A DNA stretch of 64,000 bases. Source: Flavobacterium sp. KACC 22763. Its GTDB lineage: Bacteria > Bacteroidota > Bacteroidia > Flavobacteriales > Flavobacteriaceae. The position numbers were made by a program, and so were the translations under genes. Position 1 is the stretch's first letter, and each line of letters opens with the position of its first letter. The notes under the pieces are model-generated. The model worked only from the letters and a program-made list of their open reading frames with translations, did no database searches and was not told the DNA's origin. Location: contig NZ_CP117879.1 in the NCBI RefSeq assembly GCF_028736155.1, forward strand, positions 1,116,001 to 1,180,000. The letters run 5' to 3'. This document shows, one piece after another, positions 18,201-26,669 of this stretch.

Positions 18201-19487
18201 TATGAAAGTTGTAACCGAAGATTCATCCCACGCGTCTTGAACGAGTTTAAGTAACGCATCCATGCTGAGACCCAATTCGCTCAAACGACTGTTGACCCAA
18301 GCAAAAACACGATCAATAATACCATATTCTTGCAATTTATCGAATATGGCTGTCCCAAACGGAATTAATCCCATAAATCCTTCAATAAGATTGATGGCAT
18401 TTCTTTCGACATTTACATCATTCAGAGGGTCGTAACCTGCTACAACTGTAAGCAGCGTATAACCTGGAATATGTCTAACGTTGTTTTTTACAAAACCTGG
18501 AATCGCGAAGGATAGTAATGACTCTTGAACCATTTCTGGAGCAGGGGAGATGGGTTCAGGTTTTTTTCTAATTGCCGCTCCCTGCTGTACGGTATGCGTT
18601 AATTCGTGGGCAAGTAAATGTTTGCCTTCTTTTGAATTCGGATTGTATTTTCCTTCGTTAAAATAAATATTGTTTCCAGTTGCAAAAGCCTGAGCGCCCA
18701 ATTGCTTATTCATTTGAACAGCATTAGAATCATTATGTATGCGGACATTGCTGAAATCGGCTCCAATACCAGATTCCATTTCGGTTTTTACTTTTCCGGA
18801 TAGAGGAGAGCCTCCGCCTTTACTGCTGTTTAATTTGGATTCTATGTTTGAATTATCGGTGGGATTGGCATCGCCAGCCGCACTTTTTTGCAGTTGTTTT
18901 TCTTCGTCTGAGTTTTGTTTTTCTTCTTCTTTTTTCTGCTGTACATTTTCCTCTTCACCTTTATTTTGAATTAAAGGTTTGATTGATGGAGTGCTTTTTG
19001 AAACCGTTTCTGGTTTTTTAACTTCTTTTTTATTCTGAACAGTTTCTTCTTTTTTCTGGACTTTATCTTCTAGCTTGCGCTGAATTAATGATTTTGATCC
19101 AGAAAAAGCAGGATTAGCTTCTCGTTTTTCGGTTACTCTAGAATCGAGTTTGTTTTGGATTAAATCCGTTTTGAGCTGTACAACAGGTGTTATGGTTTGA
19201 GGTCCAGTTTTTCGCTGTATTTCTTTATTTTTTTCTTCTTGCTTTTGAACATTGCGCGCCAATTTCTTTTGCACTACTGGCGATGGCGAAAAGAAAGATT
19301 CTGCTTTTGGCGTTTGTTTATTGGCCACTACGTGGTCTGCGACTCTGTCGGCTTCTACTTCAAATTTATCGTTAGATTTCCCTATATTTAATTTTGCCTG
19401 AACACCAAAAAAAGATTCTTTCCCCTTGTCATGATGTGACGCGGAGTGCGGAGAATTTGATTTTGATATTTGCTTTAATGCTGGCAT
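15222..19487 (-). CDS. DUF4157 (eCIS_core) cargo with C-terminal nuclease-like domain
   Basis: This 1421-residue modular cargo protein has four parts. The N-terminus (1-215) is disordered with many (V/I)Q-K-K motifs and the EADRVADHVV signature. A DUF4157/eCIS_core domain (about 218-303) follows with HELTH at 294-298. Next is a long helical region with three repeats of about 135 residues starting near Tyr343, Tyr477 and Tyr614, plus a hydrophobic stretch near 718-752. The C-terminal domain contains YYIRGHLLN (His1222), HGPGTWENMTPL and GNSAHEGSVE, which resembles His-Me-finger (DNA/RNA non-specific) endonucleases. The likely role is a toxin loaded into the eCIS. It is followed 12 bases later by a putative immunity gene. 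Nuclease activity is inferred from motif shape only. Confidence 0.85.
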   Translation of the reverse strand: MPALKQISKSNSPHSASHHDKGKESFFGVQAKLNIGKSNDKFEVEADRVADHVVANKQTPKAESFFSPSPVVQKKLARNVQKQEEKNKEIQRKTGPQTITPVVQLKTDLIQNKLDSRVTEKREANPAFSGSKSLIQRKLEDKVQKKEETVQNKKEVKKPETVSKSTPSIKPLIQNKGEEENVQQKKEEEKQNSDEEKQLQKSAAGDANPTDNSNIESKLNSSKGGGSPLSGKVKTEMESGIGADFSNVRIHNDSNAVQMNKQLGAQAFATGNNIYFNEGKYNPNSKEGKHLLAHELTHTVQQGAAIRKKPEPISPAPEMVQESLLSFAIPGFVKNNVRHIPGYTLLTVVAGYDPLNDVNVERNAINLIEGFMGLIPFGTAIFDKLQEYGIIDRVFAWVNSRLSELGLSMDALLKLVQDAWDESSVTTFIDVVRTKFNDLVNRVTTFATSLVDQIITWIKEALIDVAEPLLAENKAYALIKKIIKFDPLRNVAVTATTVEILEDFLILIDKQTELEQMREKGTLQKTADWLDTQVGTFDSLLSELGGLITAAWNAIQPSNLANIGDNLSALADQAGDFLQRVWDFASGVAQKVLELVKDSLLAWLSSQAATVRGYSLVKVIIGKDPFTQEVVPRTVPNMIRGFMSLMDGGEEQYAQMVESGAIARIAGQIEAAVETLNMTPQSIIQLFTDIWDSMTIDDLIHPIDAFIRIIEKFGEPIGRLIAFVAEIVRIVIMAILEIMNFPFDLIGNIITRALEAIDDIKKDPIGFLKNILRALKQGFVQFFDNIVTHLINGVTGWLMSELKDANIPVLTDFSLRGVITWILEVLNISMERIWEKLAAHPRIGPARVARIRSMINTLEGIWTFIKDVQERGMAAIWDKIQEQLSNLWNTVLDAVKNFVMERIVNRITARLLSMLDPTGIMAVINGAMAFFNAIQSFIKYLREMLEVVNSFVNGVADLARGNVATAADYLERTMGQAMPVVIGFLANQVGLTGIGARIGEMLIAVRQMVDEALTWLVNRAVDTGMALLDRAMAMGASVRDAILGWLGIRKEFVADNGENHTLYFTGDENAPVLTIASNPTAFATFIASVNVGDDPVKTNSKAQALIIAGQIDAKKRESVAAPTPAQENANSERKKRELEALLNQLSNHAKSLFGVSDAELPESVIDQQQESKGGDIVAKKMIASILTKKGPEGSEPTQRSHAFYDKLAKRKNGGSSYYIRGHLLNHNTHGPGTWENMTPLSREGNSAHEGSVESLVKAAVQSGAIVFYSVEPKNYIGNLSTPNDADPTIKEIREAEQFVPRTLDCKAVLLEKNGNNYTEKAGGNIATLSVNNPVDTNINSYEISTTSRARVSIINSSINDLVNNTVGIRSETMTAIQNKAKTIANLRLYNQIKDEFPDTPENAVIRAAINSLQALSNVVIN
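17253..18476 (-). repeat. Three ~135-residue internal repeats in cargo protein
   Basis: Within the 1421-residue cargo, residues about 338-745 hold three related segments. They open GYTLLTVVAGYDPLNDV, AYALIKKIIKFDPLRNV and GYSLVKVIIGKDPFTQE and start 134 and 137 residues apart. Each is followed by a helix-rich stretch ending near an AW/IWDS segment. The repeats are diverged, indicating old duplications. Confidence 0.7.
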
Positions 19488-19489
19488 CT

Positions 19490-21121
19490 CTAATTGGTTA
19501 CATTGAAACTTCCTTTTAAATTTGGACTACCTCCAGGATTAATTACTTGAACTTCTACTTTAAAGAAGATGCAATCTTTGGTTTTTACAGCAAATGATTG
19601 TGTTTCTGTTCTTCCAACATCATATCTTCTTCCAGTTTTATGTATTGTTCCGCCTTGTATGGCAGTCAATAATATATTGTAATGTTTTGCATTATGTGGA
19701 GTAACCCAATTTGCTGTAGAGGTTATTTTAAAATTGCCTTTTGAGCAAAAAGTTGAGGAAGACATAACGGAATCATTGATATTAAAATCGTTATTATTTT
19801 GCGGTAGTTGAAATGCTTCTCCGCAACAATTGCTATCACCGCCTTTTTGTCCTACCAGCTTATTGTCTAAAGCTCCTATAGTTTCCGGCCCTACAATACC
19901 GTCAATTTTATTCAGACCATTTTCTGCTTGAAAGCCTATTACCGCATTTCGTGTTTCACTTCCAAAATCGCCGTCCGCTCCAAATTTGGGCAAACTCTGA
20001 CCTGCTTTCATTAGACCTTGCTGCAATTCTGAAACATATTGCCCTTTTTGTCCAGTAGAAATAAGCATCTGATTATCATTGGCTTTTTCTAACGGAGGAT
20101 TGCCTTTAAACTGTGGGTTTTCGGGTCTCTCTGCTTGTAAATCTTCCGGATGGTTTTCTATAGATGATTTTTGTATTGTTCTTGATTTTTGTTTAGATCC
20201 AGTCTGCTGAATTGTATGTGTGAGTTCATGTGCGAGCAGATGTTTGCCTTCTTTGGAATTTGGATTGTATTTTCCTTTATTGAAATAAACATCGTTACCA
20301 TGTGTGAAAGCTTGTGCACCCAGTTCTTCGCTCATTTGAACGGCTTTGCTGTCGGTATGGATGTTTACACCGCTAAAATCGGCTCCAAAGCCAGATTCCA
20401 TTTCGCGCTTTGTGTTTTTGTCCATGGCGCTGCCTCCGCCTTTTGAGCTGTTGAGATTGTTCTCAACGTTTTCATTTACAGAATTCGATTCCTTTAGTTT
20501 TGCTTGAACTGATTTTTCTTCTTTTTTCTGAGCTTTTTTATCTTCGTTTTCACATTCAGCGCATTTTTTCTGCACTTTTTTATCTTCTTCCTTGTCAGAT
20601 TTCTTTTGAACTTTCTTGTCTTCTTCTTTTTCTCCCTTTTTCTGTACTTTTTTATCTTCTTCTTTTTCCGATTTCTTTTGCACCTTTTTGTCTTCCTCTT
20701 TTTCGCCTTTTTTCTGTACTTTTTTGTCTTCTTCCTTATCCGATTTCTTTTGTACTTTTTTGTCTTCCTCTTTTTCGCCTTTTTTCTGTACTTTTTTGTC
20801 TTCTTCCTTATCCGATTTCTTTTGGACTTTTTTATCCTCTTCTTTTTCTCCCTTTTTTTGCAGAGGCTGTTCCTGTGCCAAGTCCTTTTTTTGAACTGTT
20901 GAAATGCTTTCGGCAATAGGTTTTTGCTGTACGGCTTCTTCACTTCGGGATTGCAATAAACCTCCAGTTTTGCGTTTGTTCACTACTTTATCGGCTACAT
21001 TGTCGGCTTCAACTTCATATTTATCTCCTACAGCGCCCGTAGTTAGTTTCTTTTGAACTTTTGGTCCAAAAAAAGTAGAAGGGGAGTGATTGGCTATTTT
21101 CTTTTGTTCAAATTCTCTCAT
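19490..21121 (-). CDS. DUF4157 (eCIS_core) cargo with PG-binding domain
   Basis: This 543-residue protein contains the N-terminal YEVEADNVADKVV signature (about 35-47). An extremely charged tandem repeat follows (87-182; eight 12-residue units such as VQKKSDKEEDKK). Then come a DUF4157 domain (about 225-305) with HELTH at 298-302, a PG_binding_1 domain (about 350-425, core FGADGDFGSETRNAVIGFQ) and a C-terminal domain (426-543, starting near CCGEAFQLP) that I do not recognise. It is encoded 2 bases before the larger cargo gene. The DUF4157 part likely marks it for eCIS packaging; the C-terminal domain is the candidate active part. Confidence 0.85.
   Translation of the reverse strand: MREFEQKKIANHSPSTFFGPKVQKKLTTGAVGDKYEVEADNVADKVVNKRKTGGLLQSRSEEAVQQKPIAESISTVQKKDLAQEQPLQKKGEKEEDKKVQKKSDKEEDKKVQKKGEKEEDKKVQKKSDKEEDKKVQKKGEKEEDKKVQKKSEKEEDKKVQKKGEKEEDKKVQKKSDKEEDKKVQKKCAECENEDKKAQKKEEKSVQAKLKESNSVNENVENNLNSSKGGGSAMDKNTKREMESGFGADFSGVNIHTDSKAVQMSEELGAQAFTHGNDVYFNKGKYNPNSKEGKHLLAHELTHTIQQTGSKQKSRTIQKSSIENHPEDLQAERPENPQFKGNPPLEKANDNQMLISTGQKGQYVSELQQGLMKAGQSLPKFGADGDFGSETRNAVIGFQAENGLNKIDGIVGPETIGALDNKLVGQKGGDSNCCGEAFQLPQNNNDFNINDSVMSSSTFCSKGNFKITSTANWVTPHNAKHYNILLTAIQGGTIHKTGRRYDVGRTETQSFAVKTKDCIFFKVEVQVINPGGSPNLKGSFNVTN
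20576..20863 (-). repeat. Coding tandem repeat, eight 36-bp units
   Basis: The units encode VQKK(G/S)(E/D)KEEDKK. Six of the eight alternate strictly between GEKEED and SDKEED types, making a 72-bp higher-order period with one SEKEED variant. The array is nearly perfect in protein but the DNA has many synonymous differences, so selection for the protein pattern is likely. It can change length by slippage. Confidence 0.9.
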
Positions 21122-21157
21122 GATTGTTATTTTATCATTTTGAAATACTTATTTGTT

Positions 21158-21340
21158 TCAATAAGCAAACTGCGGTTTATTTGCGATAACACCTTCTTTC
21201 TCTAATGCATTTTTTATTTGCTTGTACCAATACGGAAATATTTTAGAGAGTCGAAGTTCAATTTCATCAACAACATATTTGTCATATTTTTTCATTCCAA
21301 AAAAATGAGAATATCCGATCGTATCAGCATCCCTATTCAT
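21158..21340 (-). CDS. Small unknown protein within eCIS operon
   Basis: This predicted 60-residue protein (begins MNRDADTIGYSHFFG, with LRLSKIFPYWYKQI in the middle) starts 10 bases after the tape-measure gene and ends 36 bases before the DUF4157 gene. It has no signal peptide or known motif. Its tight fit in the operon supports it being a real gene; a helper or adaptor for cargo is possible but nothing in the sequence shows this. Confidence 0.5.
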   Translation of the reverse strand: MNRDADTIGYSHFFGMKKYDKYVVDEIELRLSKIFPYWYKQIKNALEKEGVIANKPQFAY

Positions 21341-21350
21341 TTTCTCATAT

Positions 21351-23204
21351 TTACCAGTTCACATATATGATTCGTTTTTTCCAAGCCAATTTTATAATGC
21401 TCAAATTCCAGCTTAATTTGTCCAGTAAAACATCTTGTGTTTTTCGCTCCATAGTAATTACAGGGCTTTCGTCTCCGTTAATATTCAGTTTTCCGGGACG
21501 CTGTAAAAATTCGTTTTGAAGCAATTCTGCCGAAGATTTTTTCATAATATCCCAATTGCTCAACACGGCTTGCAGCATTGTGGCTGCTTCTTTTTTCATT
21601 TCTTCAGAGAGCACAATGTTTCTTTCAATAGGTTCTGCAATCGGAATATTGCATAAAAACTTTTCGAAAATCATAGCATTTTCATAATCCTGTTCTTTTC
21701 CCGTGGCTACATAATGCAAGAGGTGCGCGGCAACTTCGGGATTATTTATAGTATTGTCTTTATCGAGCAGTCTGCAATTTTCAAAAAGGGATTTCAAAAA
21801 AGGATGAATCAATACTAAACCCGCATTGTCAACATAAGATTCGCTAATACTATCATTGTCATCAAATCGGTTCTCGTTTTTACCTTTTTCTTTCTCTAAA
21901 GCAGAATCCTTTTTGTCAATTGCTTTTTCATGATTATCATTAATTTCTTCTTTTGATTTGTTTGACTGGGTTTCGATATTTTTATCACTATCGCTAATAG
22001 TTGCATCTTTGCTTTTAAACAAAATCGAACTCTGGTCTTGCGATAGATTTTCATTGTTTTCCTGATTTCTTTCTGATTCTGTTTTTGTATCGTTTTCTAC
22101 TTCTGTTAGATTTTCTGTTTTTTTTGCATTTTCTATTTCTGTTTCACTTTCAGCTTTCGTCGCATTTTCGATTTTTATTCTATTTTCTGTTTCTGTTGCA
22201 TTTTTTAACTCTGTGTCAGTTTTTATAGTTACTTGATTATTTGAGGGAGTATTTAATTCTGTTTCTTTTTCTTTTAAAATAATGAGGTCTAGTTTTTTTT
22301 CGATAATAGAAATAATAACATCAAGATGAGCCAGTAATTCCAATTCGTTTTGGTTTTCTATCTGATTTTCAATTTCCTTTACTAGAAGTTCTCTATGTTG
22401 CAAAAAGTGATTCTTTTTATGAAATTCAAATACACTTAAAATCAATTCAGTAAGTTTTTGCTTGACAATTGAATTATTAGTGTTGTTTGCCTCCAAAAGG
22501 TTTAAAAGAACTATTTCCCATATCAAGAATCTTTGATTTGGAATCAGTTGATTTTTGGCAATACAGGTTTCAATGTGTTTTTGTATGGCGTTAATCGAGA
22601 TTATTTTTGGTCTGCTATCGGTGCTGTTTTTTTTGAGTAATACTCCTTTTTTAATAATGTTTGCAATTTGGCTGTCGCTAAATTGTTTGATAAATCGTGT
22701 TCTCACAATTGGTTTTTGAATTGCATTTATCCACTTGAAAAAGAAATTTTCTTCATTTATAATTTTGTTAATTGTTTTATCTTCAACTATTTTGAAGTTA
22801 TTATCTAAAGTTGTCCACCAAGTATTCGTGCCAGTTTCTAGAAAATGAAAGAAGCTTTCTATTTCTTTTTCTTGTGGTTTAATGAGTTTGTACCCTTCGA
22901 TGTTTTTTTCTTCTGTTTCAAAAATTTCTTCGACTTGTGTAGTGATTTTTTTTAGAATCTGCTTTTTGAAATCTTCAAAATCTAAGTTTTGATTTATAGC
23001 AATGTCAAGATTGAGTTTGTCTAATTGTATGCTGTATAAAGGATTTTTGGAGTCCACTTCAGTAAAATAATTTTCTAAAAGCGCGAATACTTCTTTTTGC
23101 AAAAACGCATCAATATTGTCCTTGAGATAATATCCTTTTTCTTTAGAATTGGTATTTATCTCAAGGAATACTTTATTGATGATATGTTTATTTAAGTTTT
23201 GCAT
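21351..23204 (-). CDS. CIS tape-measure protein (CIS_TMP, Afp14-type)
   Basis: This 617-residue protein has the C-terminal signature of the contractile injection system tape-measure family: NAGLVLIHPFLKSLFE, AAHLLHYVATGKEQ, then VLSNWDIMKKSS and LLQNEFLQRPGKL. These proteins set tube length during assembly. Residues of about 310-440 form a low-complexity, Glu/Asn/Thr-rich linker with degenerate T-E-x-E-N repeats that may vary between strains. Its first 17 bases overlap the end of the PKD-protein gene, consistent with coupled translation in the eCIS operon. Confidence 0.88.
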   Translation of the reverse strand: MQNLNKHIINKVFLEINTNSKEKGYYLKDNIDAFLQKEVFALLENYFTEVDSKNPLYSIQLDKLNLDIAINQNLDFEDFKKQILKKITTQVEEIFETEEKNIEGYKLIKPQEKEIESFFHFLETGTNTWWTTLDNNFKIVEDKTINKIINEENFFFKWINAIQKPIVRTRFIKQFSDSQIANIIKKGVLLKKNSTDSRPKIISINAIQKHIETCIAKNQLIPNQRFLIWEIVLLNLLEANNTNNSIVKQKLTELILSVFEFHKKNHFLQHRELLVKEIENQIENQNELELLAHLDVIISIIEKKLDLIILKEKETELNTPSNNQVTIKTDTELKNATETENRIKIENATKAESETEIENAKKTENLTEVENDTKTESERNQENNENLSQDQSSILFKSKDATISDSDKNIETQSNKSKEEINDNHEKAIDKKDSALEKEKGKNENRFDDNDSISESYVDNAGLVLIHPFLKSLFENCRLLDKDNTINNPEVAAHLLHYVATGKEQDYENAMIFEKFLCNIPIAEPIERNIVLSEEMKKEAATMLQAVLSNWDIMKKSSAELLQNEFLQRPGKLNINGDESPVITMERKTQDVLLDKLSWNLSIIKLAWKKRIIYVNW

Positions 23205-26200
23205 TAGCTGTAAGAGCTTCTATTTGTAGGTTTAAAGAAGATATAATAAAATTGATTTTCGGAAATACCTTCAGCATGCTTGTCAAAAACTCTTTCAATG
23301 TTCCGTCTTTATCGCTGTTGAATTTTATTTCGACAAAACTTTTAAATAAATTATTGAAAAGTATTTCTATTGGGATAATCTGTTTTTCTGATGCTTTAAG
23401 CGTTTCTGGATCTTGACATCTCAAAATGGTGTAAAACAATGAGGTATTTAGCGATATAAGCGTTTGTACCGCAGCAATTAGTTCTGGATTTTGAAGTTTA
23501 ATGGCAGAGCCAACAACTGCCGATATTAAATTGAAGTTTTCTTGTGTGAATAATTCAGACAAATTATCATTTAATTTACCAGCAATGTAGCTCTCAATAT
23601 TTTTTTGAACTTCGACAAATCTGTTTTCCGTTTCAGAAATTAAGCGATTAGTTTCTCTATTGAATTTATTTGCTATAGCAATTTCTTTTAAATTGTAAAT
23701 TGTTACAAGTGAGTTGTTTAAAAATAAATCAGCAGTATCAAGACATTTATTTCCTTCAACCGGTTTTCTAATTTCAATTAACCTTGGACCATCAGTAACC
23801 GAACCACAATTGCCTTCGGCAATTAATAAAACAGAGATGGAAGATTCATTATACATCGAAGTTTGTCGTGATATTGGATCTTTTTTATCTGTTACAATTA
23901 CTTCCTTGTCAATATGCCAAGTATAGGTCGCAGCATTTTGAGAATTGTTGTTTAGGGTTAGAATTCCAGTTGTAGGATCTACATTGTAACTAAAATTAGC
24001 AATAGGCAGTTCTAAAAGTGTAATAGTAAGATTGGACGGTTTATCGTCTATAAAAATGGTTACGATTTGGACATCCTTAGATACCTCGCTTGGTGTAAAC
24101 ATATATTTTTCTCCGAATGTAACTTGAACTCCTTCTCCTAAAATTTGTGCTCCTTTTATATTAGGTTCTAGAGTAAGCTCCACAGGTTTATCGTTTCGGC
24201 AAAAAGATATTTCGTTTACTAATTTGCCATCAACCAGTACTTTTGGATCTGGAATTTCAAAAGTGACAGGATGAGTGACTTTAAAATCGCAATTGCCATT
24301 GTCTGCATAGAGTGTGACATCAAATGTGAATTCCTTTTGCGATTCGCTATTATACTTGTAGGTGTGTTTTATTTCGGTTTTATCATCTGTAATCCAATCG
24401 GTTTTGTCTCCAAAGTCCCAAGTATATTTGTTTCCTTCGATATTTTCACCAGTTATGGTAAAAGTGACTTCGGTTTCGTCAGCTCCCGGAGATTTTGAAG
24501 GAACAGCTGTAAAATCGAATTCTGGTTTTTCGAAAATGGTGATCTTACAATCCGTATCAAAATTGTTGACTGTAAAGGTTATCGGCTGGCCAATTAACTC
24601 TTTACTGACTAAATTTGGATCAAAAACAAGTGCGCCATATTCGTTTACGGCTATTCCTCCGTTTTGATCAGGTCCAACATTAGCTTTTACAAAACCTCCC
24701 GACGGAGATACTTTAAAAGGTAGAGGAGGTGTTTTGCTGTCAAAACAAATTTTATCTACAGGCAAACTCAGGCTTATGTTGTTTTCGTCACAGCACAAAT
24801 AAGGCAGAGAAAAATCGGCAACAATTGGATTTAAAATTGGAATGTTTTCTTTAAATTTTTCAAAATCTCTAGTTAAAGAGGATCTGCGGATCTTGTAATA
24901 ATCGTAATTGGGCACTTTTTCTTCCAGATAAATCATTATAAATGTGCCTCCTGGAATTACACCCGCTTTATGCTCGTAACCATGATTTTTGTTAAGATAA
25001 TACTCGGTGAAATTTTGAATGGTTTTATCCAATTCATTAGTATTTACTGCCAATATCATTATATTGAACCCTAGGCCATTATCTAGCCTAATTTGCTGTA
25101 TTGCTTTTAATGCTTCTTTGTAATTGCATCCCTGATGACCTTCAATTCTATAAAAGTCACTATCGAGCTGTATTTCGAGCGGTTTTTGGGTATTCAATAG
25201 ATCATCGTGGTAACTAACATTGTTTTTTTCTAACCCTAAAATGGTTTTATCAAAATCCCAAGCTTTAATAAGCGAATTGTTCACATTATTGTAAAAAGGA
25301 ATGGCTTTTTTGCCTAATTTGCCCAATTGCAGAGAAGGTGTAATTTTTATATAATCATACGATGCATTGTAATTTTCTAGTAATTCCGTACTTCTCAGAA
25401 TAAGACTGTACATTCTTTGTCTGGCTGTGTTTTCGCCATAACATACTTTTATCTCATCTGCTTTTATTTCGTCCGCTTTTATTTTTTTCTTTTCTTTTGA
25501 ATCTATAACAGGAGCGCTCTCATCTGCAAGGCAATCATTGCAAGTGGTAAGATTTTCTCCTGTAAGCAAAGGCGATTTGTAAAAAGCATGACGAAATTCA
25601 AAACAAGGTTCTGTTTTTATTAGTTCGCCTAGCATTAAGTGTTTTGGAAACGCATTAATATCAGGATAACAATAACTATCCTCTATGTCGAGTAAAAGTG
25701 CTCTGGTTTCATTGTAGGTGTCAACAAGATCATTTAGCAGATCATATCGATATTGAAAATCTGATGAAAGTACTAGATCTCCATCAAAATTAAATAGTTC
25801 GGTTATCTTTTTTTGAATAGACTCTAAAACGATTGGCATATTTAAGCCTGTTAGCAGCTTATTATAGCCTTCCTGTAGATTTTTAACAACATTGTTTTTG
25901 AAAATCCCTTTTATAAAAGTTTGTTTTAATGCTTCAAGATGAACAAAATCTTCTTTTTTTAGTACAATTCTGTTTGATTTTAGATCTGGTAATGTATGGT
26001 ATAAATTGATATAATTGATTTTACCAATCATACTGTCATAATTCATTATTTTTGTGGCAACGTCTTTACTAACAATTAAAACTTTATAATTGCCCACAAT
26101 TTCCAATCCCTGATTATCGCAAGAAAGGCTTACGCAAAGGTCTGATTCTTTTTCATAAGACTCCAGATACAAAAGAATTACAGCCTCATTAAGCTCAAAT

Positions 26201-26658
26201 TTGGTATTTGCGGTAAATTCTGCTAAAGCAAAATTGGGGTCTTTTTCTTTTTTTTGCTGTTCTTCTGTCAAGAGTTCAAAAAGAGGCAATTGTTGGTTTA
26301 CGCCTCCGTAGAAAAAAGGTTTATACGCCGCTTTTGTATTGTCATAAACTTTGCAGTGCGTATAGGTTTTTGAATCAAAATCGATTTTTTTGTTTCCCAA
26401 TACATCTGCCTGATATAACTTAAAAAGATCACCATCTGTAGTTATGCCAGTTCCTTGTGTTATTGAAATGTTTTTTTGACCCTCATCATAAGCAGGATAA
26501 AGTCCGCAAACTATACCAACGCCACTCAGGTAAACGCGGGAGAGGCGATCCTGGTCGTCAAAAAAATCTACAACCTCATTAAGGTTTCCTTCTGTAAGTA
26601 CCTGATTTTTTGTAAATCGTCGGTATTGTGTTGTTATTGTTGAAAGTTTTGCTGACAT
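23188..26658 (-). CDS. eCIS-associated PKD-domain protein
   Basis: This 1156-residue protein begins MSAKLSTITTQYRRFTKNQVLTEGNLNEVVDFF with a VYLSGVGIVCGL segment, an N-terminus that looks like a baseplate-docking region. A PKD domain lies near residues 700-790 (YTWDFGDKTDW...HTYKY), with a second beta-sandwich-like segment after it and a helical C-terminus. There is no signal peptide. It lies between the large baseplate proteins and the tape-measure gene, so it is probably structural. No recognisable Afp13-type fibre gene exists in the locus, and the PKD part could serve as the host- or surface-binding appendage; that is inference. Confidence 0.7.
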   Translation of the reverse strand: MSAKLSTITTQYRRFTKNQVLTEGNLNEVVDFFDDQDRLSRVYLSGVGIVCGLYPAYDEGQKNISITQGTGITTDGDLFKLYQADVLGNKKIDFDSKTYTHCKVYDNTKAAYKPFFYGGVNQQLPLFELLTEEQQKKEKDPNFALAEFTANTKFELNEAVILLYLESYEKESDLCVSLSCDNQGLEIVGNYKVLIVSKDVATKIMNYDSMIGKINYINLYHTLPDLKSNRIVLKKEDFVHLEALKQTFIKGIFKNNVVKNLQEGYNKLLTGLNMPIVLESIQKKITELFNFDGDLVLSSDFQYRYDLLNDLVDTYNETRALLLDIEDSYCYPDINAFPKHLMLGELIKTEPCFEFRHAFYKSPLLTGENLTTCNDCLADESAPVIDSKEKKKIKADEIKADEIKVCYGENTARQRMYSLILRSTELLENYNASYDYIKITPSLQLGKLGKKAIPFYNNVNNSLIKAWDFDKTILGLEKNNVSYHDDLLNTQKPLEIQLDSDFYRIEGHQGCNYKEALKAIQQIRLDNGLGFNIMILAVNTNELDKTIQNFTEYYLNKNHGYEHKAGVIPGGTFIMIYLEEKVPNYDYYKIRRSSLTRDFEKFKENIPILNPIVADFSLPYLCCDENNISLSLPVDKICFDSKTPPLPFKVSPSGGFVKANVGPDQNGGIAVNEYGALVFDPNLVSKELIGQPITFTVNNFDTDCKITIFEKPEFDFTAVPSKSPGADETEVTFTITGENIEGNKYTWDFGDKTDWITDDKTEIKHTYKYNSESQKEFTFDVTLYADNGNCDFKVTHPVTFEIPDPKVLVDGKLVNEISFCRNDKPVELTLEPNIKGAQILGEGVQVTFGEKYMFTPSEVSKDVQIVTIFIDDKPSNLTITLLELPIANFSYNVDPTTGILTLNNNSQNAATYTWHIDKEVIVTDKKDPISRQTSMYNESSISVLLIAEGNCGSVTDGPRLIEIRKPVEGNKCLDTADLFLNNSLVTIYNLKEIAIANKFNRETNRLISETENRFVEVQKNIESYIAGKLNDNLSELFTQENFNLISAVVGSAIKLQNPELIAAVQTLISLNTSLFYTILRCQDPETLKASEKQIIPIEILFNNLFKSFVEIKFNSDKDGTLKEFLTSMLKVFPKINFIISSLNLQIEALTANAKLK

Positions 26659-26669
26659 GGCAATAGTTT

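Noticed and set aside
18593..18608. HELTH motif as an active metalloprotease in the cargo
   Set aside because: HELTH is the normal conserved part of the DUF4157 domain and occurs in both cargo proteins. A third ligand could not be identified and the domain is mainly a packaging marker, so protease activity is not claimed.
20500..20919. Plus-strand open frames opposite the charged repeat
   Set aside because: They are antisense mirrors of the Lys/Glu-rich repeats (Phe/Leu/Ser runs) and would overlap a better supported cargo gene.
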